Part shown: piece by piece, positions 24,961 through 33,135 of the stretch | Numbering within the stretch: position 1 is the stretch's first letter | Layout of the letters: each line of letters begins with the position of its first letter | Assembly: GCF_910585845.1 (NCBI RefSeq) | Contig: NZ_CAJUHF010000033.1 | Span: 1-40,261, forward strand | Direction: 5' to 3' | DNA length: 40,261 nucleotides | Source: an uncultured Bacteroides sp. | GTDB taxonomy: Bacteria > Bacteroidota > Bacteroidia > Bacteroidales > Bacteroidaceae | Position numbers and translations under genes: made by a program | Notes under the pieces: model-generated | Told to the model about the DNA's origin: nothing | The model's database searches: none | The model's input: the letters and a program-made list of their open reading frames with translations, nothing else

Positions 24961-26235
24961 ATGCTTACCATCAAACAAATTACCGAAAACGCAGACGCGG
25001 TGATCCGCGGACTGGAGAAGAAGCATTTCAAAAATGCCCAAGAAACCATAGAACAGGTCCTCGCCTTCAACAACAAAAGACGAAGCACACAAGCCGTATT
25101 AGATAACAACCTCGCTGAAGTGAACTCTATATCCAAATCCATCGGACAACTGATGAAAGAAGGAAAGAAAGAGGAAGCCGAAACAGCCAAAAGCCGTGTA
25201 GCCGAACTGAAGGAAGCCAACAAAACCCTGCAAGCCGAAATGGACAAGGCAGCCGAAGACTTGCAGACCCTGCTCTATACCATCCCGAACGTTCCTTATG
25301 ACGAAGTGCCCGAAGGCGTAGGCGCCGACGACAACGTAGTAGAGAAAATGGGAGGCATGGAAACCGAACTTCCTACCGACGCACTGCCTCACTGGGAGCT
25401 GGCTAAGAAATACGACCTGATCGACTTCGACCTCGGAGTGAAGATCACAGGTGCCGGATTCCCCGTCTACAAAGGCAAAGGCGCACAGTTGCAACGCGCG
25501 CTCATCAACTTCTTCCTCGACGAAGCCCGCAAAGCCGGATACGTAGAAATTATGCCGCCTACGGTGGTCAATGCCGCCTCTGGCTATGGCACAGGCCAGT
25601 TGCCCGACAAAGAAGGTCAGATGTATCATTGCGAAATGGACGACTTATACCTCATCCCGACCGCTGAAGTACCCGTCACAAACATCTATCGCGACGTGAT
25701 ACTTGACGAGAAGCAACTTCCCATCAAGAACTGTGCCTACACCCAATGTTTCCGTCGTGAAGCAGGTTCCTATGGAAAGGACGTGCGCGGTCTGAACCGC
25801 TTGCATGAGTTCTCTAAAGTGGAATTAGTACGTATCGACAAGCCCGAACACTCCAAACAATCCCACCAAGAAATGCTGGATCACGTAGAAGGTTTGTTGC
25901 AGAAACTGGAACTGCCTTATCGTATTCTTCGCCTCTGCGGTGGAGACATGAGCTTCACAGCAGCTCTCTGCTTCGACTTCGAGGTCTACTCTGAAGCCCA
26001 AAAACGCTGGTTGGAAGTAAGTTCCGTCTCCAACTTCGATACCTACCAGGCCAACCGCCTGAAATGCCGTTACCGCGCAGAGAACAAGAAAACCGAACTC
26101 TGCCACACGTTGAACGGTTCTGCACTGGCCTTGCCGCGCATCGTCGCCGCCCTGCTGGAGAACAATCAGACACCGGAAGGTATCCGCATCCCAAAAGCAC
26201 TGGTTCCTTACACGGGATTTGAGATGATTGATTAA
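24961..26235 (+). CDS. serS: Serine--tRNA ligase
   Basis: A 424-residue class II aminoacyl-tRNA synthetase that charges tRNA-Ser (and tRNA-Sec where present) in the cytoplasm. The ATG at 24961 (MLTIKQITENADAVIRGLEK) is the family start; an in-frame upstream codon overlaps the promoter and is rejected. An N-terminal antiparallel coiled coil (about 25-100) that clamps the tRNA is followed by the catalytic core. Motif 2 is in CFRREAGSYGKDVRGLNRLH, and motif 3 lies in the C-terminal stretch NGSALALPRIVAALLENNQ. Length is normal. Single-gene unit with its own promoter and terminator. Confidence 0.98.
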   Translation: MLTIKQITENADAVIRGLEKKHFKNAQETIEQVLAFNNKRRSTQAVLDNNLAEVNSISKSIGQLMKEGKKEEAETAKSRVAELKEANKTLQAEMDKAAEDLQTLLYTIPNVPYDEVPEGVGADDNVVEKMGGMETELPTDALPHWELAKKYDLIDFDLGVKITGAGFPVYKGKGAQLQRALINFFLDEARKAGYVEIMPPTVVNAASGYGTGQLPDKEGQMYHCEMDDLYLIPTAEVPVTNIYRDVILDEKQLPIKNCAYTQCFRREAGSYGKDVRGLNRLHEFSKVELVRIDKPEHSKQSHQEMLDHVEGLLQKLELPYRILRLCGGDMSFTAALCFDFEVYSEAQKRWLEVSSVSNFDTYQANRLKCRYRAENKKTELCHTLNGSALALPRIVAALLENNQTPEGIRIPKALVPYTGFEMID

Positions 26236-26268
26236 AAATGCAATCTCCAGTTCCTGCCGTGAGGATAT

Positions 26269-26321
26269 ATAAACAATGGCACGCAAATGACAACTCATTC
26301 GCTTGCCATTGTTTATGTTTT
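26269..26321 (+). terminator. Rho-independent terminator of serS
   Basis: A perfect 13-bp inverted repeat (ATAAACAATGGCA at 26269-26281, its complement at 26304-26316) followed by GTTTTAT. It lies 34 bp after the serS stop. The remaining sequence to 26450 holds no recognised feature. Confidence 0.85.
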
Positions 26322-26450
26322 ATAGATATGTCTTCCTGATTCTGTTATCTCAACCTTTCCAATACTGCCTCTTTTTCCCGATCGATCCTTCCTGCCCAAA
26401 CACGTTTTCACGACATACATACCAAATAAATAGTTTTCCACCATTCTTTC

Positions 26451-26480
26451 TTTGATATTAATAAATAAAACGTATCTTTG
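26451..26480 (+). promoter_or_regulatory. Promoter of the fused NfnAB/GltA-like gene
   Basis: -33 TTTG at 26451-26454 and -7 TATCTTTG at 26473-26480 with an 18-bp spacer, about 57 bp before the ATG at 26537. Confidence 0.78.
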
Positions 26481-26536
26481 CATATCATAACATTCTGAAA
26501 GTAATTACGCAATTATACCAACAAAATTATAAGATA

Positions 26537-28843
26537 ATGAACAAAATCATTAGCAAGGAACACTTTTCTGAAAAAGTCTTCAAGTTAGTTATCGAAGCAC
26601 CGCTGATTGCCCGCTCGCGCAAAGCAGGCCACTTTGTCATCGTGCGCGTAGGAGAAAAAGGCGAACGTATGCCGCTCACTATCGCAGCCGCCGATCCGGT
26701 GAAAGGTACTATCACACTGGTGGTCCAAGAAGTCGGACTATCCTCTACCCGCCTTTGCGAACTGAACGAGGGAGACTACATCACTGATGTCGTAGGCCCA
26801 CTGGGACAAGCCACCCACATCGAGAACTTCGGAACCGTAGTATGTGCGGGAGGTGGCGTAGGTGTAGCCCCCATGCTCCCCATCGTGCAAGCCCTGAAAG
26901 CAGCCGGTAACCGCGTTATAGCCGTACTTGCCGGACGCACCAAAGAACTTATCATCCTTGAGAAAGAGATGCGCGAAAGTGCCGACGAAGTCATCATCAT
27001 GACCGACGACGGCTCTTACGGACGCAAAGGTTTGGTTACGGAAGGAGTAGAAGAGGTTATCAAACGCGAGAAAGTAGATAAATGTTTCGCCATCGGTCCG
27101 GCAATCATGATGAAATTTGTTTGTTTGCTGACCAAGAAATATGAAATACCAACTGATGTCTCACTGAACACCATCATGGTGGACGGTACCGGCATGTGTG
27201 GTGCCTGCCGCATCACCATTGGAGGTAAGACCAAGTTCGTCTGCGTAGATGGACCTGAGTTTGACGGTCATCAAGTGGACTTCGACGAAATGCTGAAACG
27301 CATGGGTGCCTTCAAGAACATCGAGCGCGAAGAACTGCACAAACTCGAAGAAAACACCAGCAAAGCCGCACCGGAAGTTCCACAAGAAGCAGACGAGAAA
27401 AGCCGCAATGCCGCATGGAGACAGGAGTTGCGCAAAGCCATGAAACCGAAAGAGCGCACCGCCATTCCACGTGTAGAAATGAACGAACTGGATGCAGTAT
27501 ACCGCTCGCACAGCCGTAAAGAAGAGGTAAACCAAGGACTGACTGAAGAACAGGCACTGACTGAAGCCAAACGTTGTTTGGACTGTGCTAATCCGGGCTG
27601 TATTCAGGGTTGCCCCGTAGGCATCGACATCCCCCGTTTCATCAAGAACATCGAACGTGGAGAGATACTCGAAGCCGCCAAGACTCTGAAAGAGACCAGT
27701 GCCTTGCCCGCTGTCTGTGGTCGCGTATGTCCGCAGGAGAAGCAATGCGAGTCGAAGTGCATCCATCTGAAAATGAATGAGAAGCCCGTAGCTATCGGCT
27801 ATTTGGAACGCTTTGCCGCCGACTATGAACGCGAAAGCGGACAGATCTCCATTCCGGAAATCAAAGAAAAGAACGGCATCAAGATTGCCGTTATCGGTTC
27901 CGGTCCTGCCGGACTTTCCTTTGCAGGAGACATGGCAAAGTATGGTTATGACGTCACCGTCTTCGAAGCCCTACACGAAATTGGCGGTGTACTGAAATAT
28001 GGTATCCCCGAGTTCCGCTTGCCCAACAAGATAGTAGATGTAGAGATCAACAACCTTGCCCAAATGGGTGTCACTTTCGTGAAAGATTGCATCATCGGCA
28101 AGACCCTCAGCGTAGAGCAACTGGAAGAAGAGGGCTTCAAAGGGATATTTGTAGCATCCGGTGCCGGTCTGCCCAACTTCATGAACATACCGGGCGAGAA
28201 CTCCATCAACATCTTGTCTTCCAACGAATACCTGACACGCGTCAACCTGATGGATGCCGCCAGCGAAGAATCAGATACTCCGGTGCCTTTCGGAAAGCGT
28301 GTCGCTGTCATCGGTGGTGGAAACACGGCAATGGACTCTGTACGTACCGCACGCCGACTGGGTGCCGAACGCGCCATCATCATCTACCGCCGCTCAGAAG
28401 AAGAGATGCCTGCACGTCTTGAGGAGGTGAAGCACGCCAAAGAAGAAGGTGTCGAGTTCCTTACCCTGCATAACCCGATAGCATACATTGCCGACGAACA
28501 AGGCAAAGTGAAACAGATTGTCCTGCAAAAGATGGAACTTGGCGAACCGGATGCTTCCGGCAGACGTAGCCCTGTTCCCATCCCGGGGGCAACAGAAACC
28601 TTGGACATCGACCTGGCCATCGTCAGTGTCGGCGTATCGCCCAATCCCATCGTACCTTCATCTATCAAAGGGCTTGAGAAAGGACGCAAAGGCACAATCG
28701 CAGTAAACGAGAACATGCAGTCGTCCATCCCGACCATCTATGCCGGAGGAGATATCGTGCGCGGTGGTGCCACCGTCATCTTGGCTATGGGCGATGGTCG
28801 GAAAGCAGCCGCAGCTATGAACGAACAGCTGAAGAAATCGTAA
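26537..28843 (+). CDS. Fused DHODH-B-NAD-subunit/glutamate-synthase-small-chain-like flavoprotein (NfnAB-like)
   Basis: A 768-residue fusion. Residues about 1-260 are a ferredoxin-reductase-type module like the PyrK/NfnA subunit: an FAD/NAD binding core (VVCAGGGVGVAPMLPI at 101-116) and a [2Fe-2S] site with Cys 221, 224 and 236. Residues about 320-768 are a GltD/NfnB-like module. Two cysteine sets for [4Fe-4S] clusters lie at 347/350/355/359 and 394/398/404/408. An FAD Rossmann motif follows (IGSGPAG at about 453) and then a NADPH motif (VIGGGNTAMDSVRTARRLGA). In anaerobes separate NfnA and NfnB proteins form the electron-bifurcating ferredoxin:NAD(P)+ transhydrogenase. That role is more likely here than glutamate synthesis, since no large gltB subunit is adjacent. 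Cytoplasmic; monocistronic. Confidence 0.9.
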   Translation: MNKIISKEHFSEKVFKLVIEAPLIARSRKAGHFVIVRVGEKGERMPLTIAAADPVKGTITLVVQEVGLSSTRLCELNEGDYITDVVGPLGQATHIENFGTVVCAGGGVGVAPMLPIVQALKAAGNRVIAVLAGRTKELIILEKEMRESADEVIIMTDDGSYGRKGLVTEGVEEVIKREKVDKCFAIGPAIMMKFVCLLTKKYEIPTDVSLNTIMVDGTGMCGACRITIGGKTKFVCVDGPEFDGHQVDFDEMLKRMGAFKNIEREELHKLEENTSKAAPEVPQEADEKSRNAAWRQELRKAMKPKERTAIPRVEMNELDAVYRSHSRKEEVNQGLTEEQALTEAKRCLDCANPGCIQGCPVGIDIPRFIKNIERGEILEAAKTLKETSALPAVCGRVCPQEKQCESKCIHLKMNEKPVAIGYLERFAADYERESGQISIPEIKEKNGIKIAVIGSGPAGLSFAGDMAKYGYDVTVFEALHEIGGVLKYGIPEFRLPNKIVDVEINNLAQMGVTFVKDCIIGKTLSVEQLEEEGFKGIFVASGAGLPNFMNIPGENSINILSSNEYLTRVNLMDAASEESDTPVPFGKRVAVIGGGNTAMDSVRTARRLGAERAIIIYRRSEEEMPARLEEVKHAKEEGVEFLTLHNPIAYIADEQGKVKQIVLQKMELGEPDASGRRSPVPIPGATETLDIDLAIVSVGVSPNPIVPSSIKGLEKGRKGTIAVNENMQSSIPTIYAGGDIVRGGATVILAMGDGRKAAAAMNEQLKKS

Positions 28844-28884
28844 GATACATGGCGAAGCGAAGAAGAATTCCTTGAATATAAAAG

Positions 28885-28919
28885 TCGCCCCTGTCACACA
28901 AAACCTGCGACAGGGGCGA
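28885..28919. terminator. Bidirectional terminator between the NfnAB-like gene and panD
   Basis: An 11-bp GC-rich perfect stem (TCGCCCCTGTC at 28885-28895 with 28909-28919) and a 13-nt loop. T-rich sequence follows on both strands: TTCTATTA on plus and CTTTTATATT on minus. It serves both convergent genes. Confidence 0.85.
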
Positions 28920-28980
28920 TTCTATTATAGATAGAGCGTACGCTCTTTTTTCTTTTCGTTCACATCGTGCAGACTATCGT

Positions 28981-29334
28981 CTACCTCACCACCTTGTTCG
29001 TTGCCGGATCCGGAAATATCACCGACGGCTTGAACGACTTGGCCTCTTCAAAGTCCATCAACGCATACGACATGATAATGATGATGTCGTCCGGCTGTAC
29101 CTTGCGGGCTGCCGCACCGTTCAGACAAATCTTACCCGAACCGCGTTCACCTTTAATAATATAGGTTTCAAAACGTTCGCCATTGTTGTTGTCGGCAATG
29201 TACACCTTTTCACCGGCAATCATGTTAGCCGCATCCATCAAATCTTCGTCAATCGTAATGCTTCCCATATAATTCAGGTTAGCTTCCGTGACGCGGGCAC
29301 AATGAATTTTCGACTTCAGCACTTCAATCATCAT
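28981..29334 (-). CDS. panD: Aspartate 1-decarboxylase precursor
   Basis: A 117-residue pyruvoyl-dependent enzyme making beta-alanine from L-aspartate for pantothenate synthesis. The self-cleavage site Gly 24-Ser 25 is visible in NYMGSITID; cleavage leaves the pyruvoyl group on Ser 25. Starting from the first of two adjacent Met codons keeps the same numbering as E. coli PanD. NGAAARKVQPDDIIIIMSYA is the conserved C-terminal core. It is 27 bp downstream of panC, so the two form a panC-panD operon whose products act at the same step. Confidence 0.97.
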   Translation of the reverse strand: MMIEVLKSKIHCARVTEANLNYMGSITIDEDLMDAANMIAGEKVYIADNNNGERFETYIIKGERGSGKICLNGAAARKVQPDDIIIIMSYALMDFEEAKSFKPSVIFPDPATNKVVR

Positions 29335-29361
29335 AAGCTCTGATTTCTCTTTTTAGATTTG

Positions 29362-30207
29362 TTACTCTTTATATTTAATGTTATCAATCAGGCGGACATC
29401 ACCACAGAATACCGTGATACATCCCACGGCATACGCCGTCTCCTCCCAATCGGCAATCCTCTGCAACGTATTGCCATCCACCAGTTCAAAATATTCCAGA
29501 CGCAGACCTGGAGCGGCTGCAATGGCGTCTTCCACAAACTTCTGGGTTTCAGCAACCGTGTGAGAGGCTGCAAAGGTACGACTTTCAAACAAGGTTTGCG
29601 AAATTTTCAATGCATTTTTGCGTTCTTCGGCAGACAAACGCATATTCCGGCTACTCAGAGCCAAACCGTCCTCTTCACGCACAATGGGGCATCCTACTAT
29701 CTCCAACGGATAGTTCATCTGCCGAACCATCTCACGGATAATAGCCAACTGCTGGAAATCTTTCTCTCCGAAATAGGCACGGTCAGGCTTCACTGCATCA
29801 AACAGCTTACTTACAATCTGACACACCCCATTGAAATGTCCCGGCCGGAAGGCACCTTCCATCACCGTATCTAACGGCGCATAACTAAACTGACGTGTAT
29901 CAGGCTCCGGATACATCTCCGCCACCGAAGGAGCAAACACGAATGCCGCTCCGCAGGCTTCCAACAAAGCACAGTCCGCATCCAGCGTACGGGGATATTT
30001 CTCCAGGTCGTTCTTGTCGTTAAACTGTGTCGGGTTTACAAAAACACTTACTACCGCAGCATCATTCTCTGCCACACAACGCTTCACCAATGATGCATGC
30101 CCGGCATGCAGGGCACCCATCGTAGGCACCAATCCTACCTTCTTGCCTTGAGCCCGCAAAGCCGACAATCCGGCCTGCAAGTCCTTGACAGTATGTATTA
30201 TTTTCAT
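29362..30207 (-). CDS. panC: Pantothenate synthetase (pantoate--beta-alanine ligase)
   Basis: A 281-residue cytoplasmic ligase that joins pantoate to beta-alanine using ATP. The start at 30207 (MKIIHTVKDLQAGL) is the family start; an upstream in-frame extension adds 16 residues with no conservation and is rejected. The nucleotidyltransferase motif PTMGALHAGHASLVKR contains the HxGH signature. VFVNPTQFNDKNDLEKYPRT, AYFGEKDFQQLAIIR and the later EDGLALSSRNMRL (KMSKS-like loop) complete the active site. It is first gene of panC-panD. The upstream region has TAGTTTTG (30303-30310, minus strand) as a possible -7 element with no clear -33. Confidence 0.97.
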   Translation of the reverse strand: MKIIHTVKDLQAGLSALRAQGKKVGLVPTMGALHAGHASLVKRCVAENDAAVVSVFVNPTQFNDKNDLEKYPRTLDADCALLEACGAAFVFAPSVAEMYPEPDTRQFSYAPLDTVMEGAFRPGHFNGVCQIVSKLFDAVKPDRAYFGEKDFQQLAIIREMVRQMNYPLEIVGCPIVREEDGLALSSRNMRLSAEERKNALKISQTLFESRTFAASHTVAETQKFVEDAIAAAPGLRLEYFELVDGNTLQRIADWEETAYAVGCITVFCGDVRLIDNIKYKE

Positions 30208-30396
30208 CTCTAATAGGTTATATAATAACTTTGTTGTTTGCAAAAAGCGGTGCAAAATAAACTATTATTTAGCATATAAAGAAGAAATATCGCAAATTAA
30301 TGCAAAACTAATGTCCCAACTATATATATCAGCGCAACAAATATACGCTGAATAACAACCAGTTAACAATTCATAAGGAATTATAGATCCGACATA

Positions 30397-30430
30397 TTTG
30401 CCCAATTGCCCATTTTTTTTTATATCTTTG
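30397..30430 (+). promoter_or_regulatory. Promoter of the GT5-like/DUF4270 unit
   Basis: -33 TTTG at 30397-30400 and -7 TATCTTTG at 30423-30430 with a 22-bp spacer, 25 bp before the ATG at 30456. Confidence 0.7.
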
Positions 30431-30455
30431 CAAAATAATTGAGAACATCGTTATT

Positions 30456-31280
30456 ATGACAAAGGCGAACAAGGTTTTATTTATTACCCAAGAGATTACT
30501 CCTTACGTACCAGAATCAGAAATGTCTCTTGTAGGCAGACACCTACCTCAAGCAATCCAGGAAAAAGGCAGAGAAATCAGAACATTCATGCCCAAATGGG
30601 GGAATATCAACGAACGCAGAAATCAGTTGCATGAAGTGATACGGCTTTCCGGTATGAACCTGATTATTGACGATACTGACCATCCCCTTATTATCAAAGT
30701 TGCCTCCATTCAGTCTGCCCGTATGCAGGTTTACTTCATCGACAACGATGACTACTTCCAGAACCGCCTGCTGGTTGCTGATGAAAATGGAGTAGAATAT
30801 GACGACAATGACAGCCGTGCCATCTTCTATGCACGTGGCGTATTGGAAACAGTGAAGAAGTTGCGTTGGTGTCCGGATGTCATTCACTGTCAGGGATGGA
30901 TGGCAGCTTTAGCTCCTTTATATATAAAGAAAGCATACAAAGACGAGCCTTCATTCCGCGATGCCAAAGTGGTTTTCTCCGTTTTCGAAGATGATTTCAA
31001 AGAGTCGTTCAATGCTGATTTCGTGAACAGATTAATGCTGAAAGGTATTGCCAAGAAGGACGTAGCCAACCTGAAAGCTCCGGTGGATTACGCCACACTG
31101 TGCAAATTGGCTATCGACTATTCGGACGGAATTATCCAACAAAATGAAAACATCAACAAGGAAGTATTGGAGTATGCCCGCCAATCCGGAAAACCATTTT
31201 TGGAATATCAGACTCCAGATAACTTCATTGATGCCTGCAACGAGTTCTACGATAAAGTGTGGGAAAAAGAAGATAAATAA
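30456..31280 (+). CDS. Half-length glycogen-synthase-like (GT5 N-terminal domain) protein
   Basis: A 274-residue protein resembling only the N-terminal Rossmann half of GT5 glycogen/starch synthases: KVLFITQEITPYVPESEMSL, LPQAIQEKGREIRTFMPKWG, AIFYARGVLETVKKLRW, PDVIHCQGWMAALAPLYI. The ADP-glucose-contacting KTGGL motif of true GlgA is absent (PESEMSLVG in its place), and the C-terminal GT-B half with its EX7E-type motif is missing. Catalysis on its own is therefore doubtful; a regulatory or scaffold role in polysaccharide synthesis is possible. It is followed after 20 bp by a DUF4270 lipoprotein gene, apparently one operon. The stop codon is clean, with no remnant of a second half downstream. 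Confidence 0.8.
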   Translation: MTKANKVLFITQEITPYVPESEMSLVGRHLPQAIQEKGREIRTFMPKWGNINERRNQLHEVIRLSGMNLIIDDTDHPLIIKVASIQSARMQVYFIDNDDYFQNRLLVADENGVEYDDNDSRAIFYARGVLETVKKLRWCPDVIHCQGWMAALAPLYIKKAYKDEPSFRDAKVVFSVFEDDFKESFNADFVNRLMLKGIAKKDVANLKAPVDYATLCKLAIDYSDGIIQQNENINKEVLEYARQSGKPFLEYQTPDNFIDACNEFYDKVWEKEDK

Positions 31281-31300
31281 ACAAGATAACAAAGAGAACT

Positions 31301-32809
31301 ATGAAAGTTAAATATTTAGGAGACATGCTCTTTGCAGCAGCTTTTACTTTCTTTAGTTGTGACGACAATACCGGTACATTGGGAATAGGGATGTTGCCTG
31401 ATTCCGATGGTATTTCCTCACATACGGAATCATTCGAAGTCGTTACCAAATCGATATTCGCCGATTCAGTATTTGCCAAAACCAGTACAGGCTATGTGGG
31501 ACGGTTCACCGATGCCAAATTCGGTACGTACGAAGCCAGCTTCCTGACGGAGTTGAACTGTCGGGAAGGTTTCAGTTTTCCCGAAGTATATGACCATGAG
31601 AAAAAGACAGGAAGGCTGACACCGAACAAAATAACAGGAGTACGTTTGCGCGTCTACTATTCCTCTTGGTTCGGAGACTCCCTGAATGCTTGCCGCATGA
31701 GCGTGTACGAACTGAACGAAAAGTTAGATCGTAACCGTTATACCAATATTGACCCCAGCAAGTATTATAAGTCGGAAGATAGATTAGGCAGAAGAGCTTA
31801 TACAGCCTACGACACCAGCGTGACTGACGAAGAAAGAAATGCAACGGACAGCAATGGTAACCCGACCTATCACCCGCACATCGACTTCACCCTCGATAAA
31901 GACAAGTATGGAAATGACTGGTACAATAGACCTTCCAGCGACTTCGCAGATTCTGAGACTTTCATAGAAAAGGTATTCAAAGGTATTTATCTGAAAAATG
32001 ATTATGGAGACGGAACTATCCTTTATATAGACCGCGTAGACCTCCAGATGCAATATGAGTTTTTCGTACTTGACGATGACAATGTTCCTTATAAACGGAA
32101 AGAAGAGGGACATGTTGGCGAGGACTCCATCGCACAGACATGGATGACTGAGTTTGCTTCTACCAAGGAGGTTATCCAGGCCAACAAGTTCGAGAACTCA
32201 AAGAAAATAGAAGATATTGTCAACAACGAAAAAGACTGTACATATATCAAGTCTCCTGCCGGAATATTCACAAAAGCGATTCTGCCATACGACAAAATAT
32301 ATGACAAGTTGGCCGGAGATACGCTCAATGCTGTAAGTTTAAGCTTCAGGAACTACTACGAAAAAAGTGACAGCAAATTCAGTATGAATCCTCCGCAATA
32401 TGTACTGTTACTCCGCAAAATGGAATTCAAAACCTTCTTCGAGGAGAATAAATTGCCGGATAATATTACCTCATTCACGACTGAGCACAACAGTGTAGCG
32501 ACCAATCAATACACATTCGGCAATATAGCCCGTTTGGTGACAACTTGCATCAACAAAAAAGAAGCAGCCAAGAAGCAAGCCAAAGAGGAGGCTGATGCCA
32601 ATCCGGCGGTTAAATGGGATGAAGACCAATGGGAAAAAGATTGGAAGACCGTATACCTGATTCCTGTTTCGATCTCTTATGATGAAAGTTATAATGGTCA
32701 GAAAACGATGACGAACATTCAGAATGATTTGCAACCAGGATATGCCAAGTTAGAAGGTGGCTCGACTCCATTGACACTGAAAGTCACTTATACTAAATTC
32801 AATAAATAG
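31301..32809 (+). CDS. DUF4270 family lipoprotein
   Basis: A 502-residue lipoprotein of unknown function. The signal peptide ends FTFFSC (Cys 20) followed by DDNTG, fitting the acidic surface-export signal. The N-terminal block GTLGIGMLPDSDGISSHTES and the TGYVGRFTDAKFGTYEASFL segment are typical of DUF4270, a Bacteroidota-specific family. The rest is beta-rich, with a charged Lys/Glu insert at about 415-440. It is probably co-transcribed with the GT5-like gene. No enzymatic motif seen. Confidence 0.85.
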   Translation: MKVKYLGDMLFAAAFTFFSCDDNTGTLGIGMLPDSDGISSHTESFEVVTKSIFADSVFAKTSTGYVGRFTDAKFGTYEASFLTELNCREGFSFPEVYDHEKKTGRLTPNKITGVRLRVYYSSWFGDSLNACRMSVYELNEKLDRNRYTNIDPSKYYKSEDRLGRRAYTAYDTSVTDEERNATDSNGNPTYHPHIDFTLDKDKYGNDWYNRPSSDFADSETFIEKVFKGIYLKNDYGDGTILYIDRVDLQMQYEFFVLDDDNVPYKRKEEGHVGEDSIAQTWMTEFASTKEVIQANKFENSKKIEDIVNNEKDCTYIKSPAGIFTKAILPYDKIYDKLAGDTLNAVSLSFRNYYEKSDSKFSMNPPQYVLLLRKMEFKTFFEENKLPDNITSFTTEHNSVATNQYTFGNIARLVTTCINKKEAAKKQAKEEADANPAVKWDEDQWEKDWKTVYLIPVSISYDESYNGQKTMTNIQNDLQPGYAKLEGGSTPLTLKVTYTKFNK

Positions 32810-32843
32810 AATCGTTTTCAAGTAAATAGATACTAAAGCAAGA

Positions 32844-32885
32844 AGGGGCTGTCCGATATATAAGTCGGACAGCCCCTTTTTTGTT
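32844..32885 (+). terminator. Rho-independent terminator after DUF4270 gene
   Basis: A 14-bp perfect stem (AAGGGGCTGTCCGA at 32844-32857 with its complement at 32866-32879), an 8-nt loop TATATAAG, then TTTTTT. It lies 34 bp after the stop codon. Confidence 0.93.
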
Positions 32886-32965
32886 ATAGCAGGCACACGA
32901 ACTACACGCTTTCATACTTTAGCCCCTAAACTGACTACCAATATCCATGTAACAAGGTAGGTATT

Positions 32966-33087
32966 TTCACCTCACGAGACAATTAAATTCATCCCACGGG
33001 ATCGTTTTTTTCATCTCACGAGACGATTAAATTCATCCCACGAGACCGTTTTTTTCATCTCATGAGACGATTAAATTCATCCCACGT
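32966..33087. repeat. 22-bp tandem repeat array with palindromic cores
   Basis: Six consecutive 22-bp units start at 32966, 32988, 33010, 33032, 33054 and 33076 (the last degenerate). Units begin TTCA(T/C)C. They alternate between two types, one ending ATTAAA and one ending CGTTTTT, so a 44-bp higher-order period is also present. Each unit is centred on a TCYCRYGRGA quasi-palindrome; the fifth unit is a perfect TCTCATGAGA. The array fills a gap between convergent genes and is non-coding. Confidence 0.88.
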
Positions 33088-33135
33088 CAGAAATTCTAAA
33101 AGCAGCCAACCCTCCTACTTCAGATGTTTCAATAC

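Noticed and set aside
30208..30255. N-terminal extension of panC
   Set aside because: Sixteen extra residues have no similarity to PanC, whereas MKIIHTV at 30207 is the normal beginning.
32966..33087. CRISPR array
   Set aside because: Units are directly abutting with no unique spacers and no cas genes in the window.
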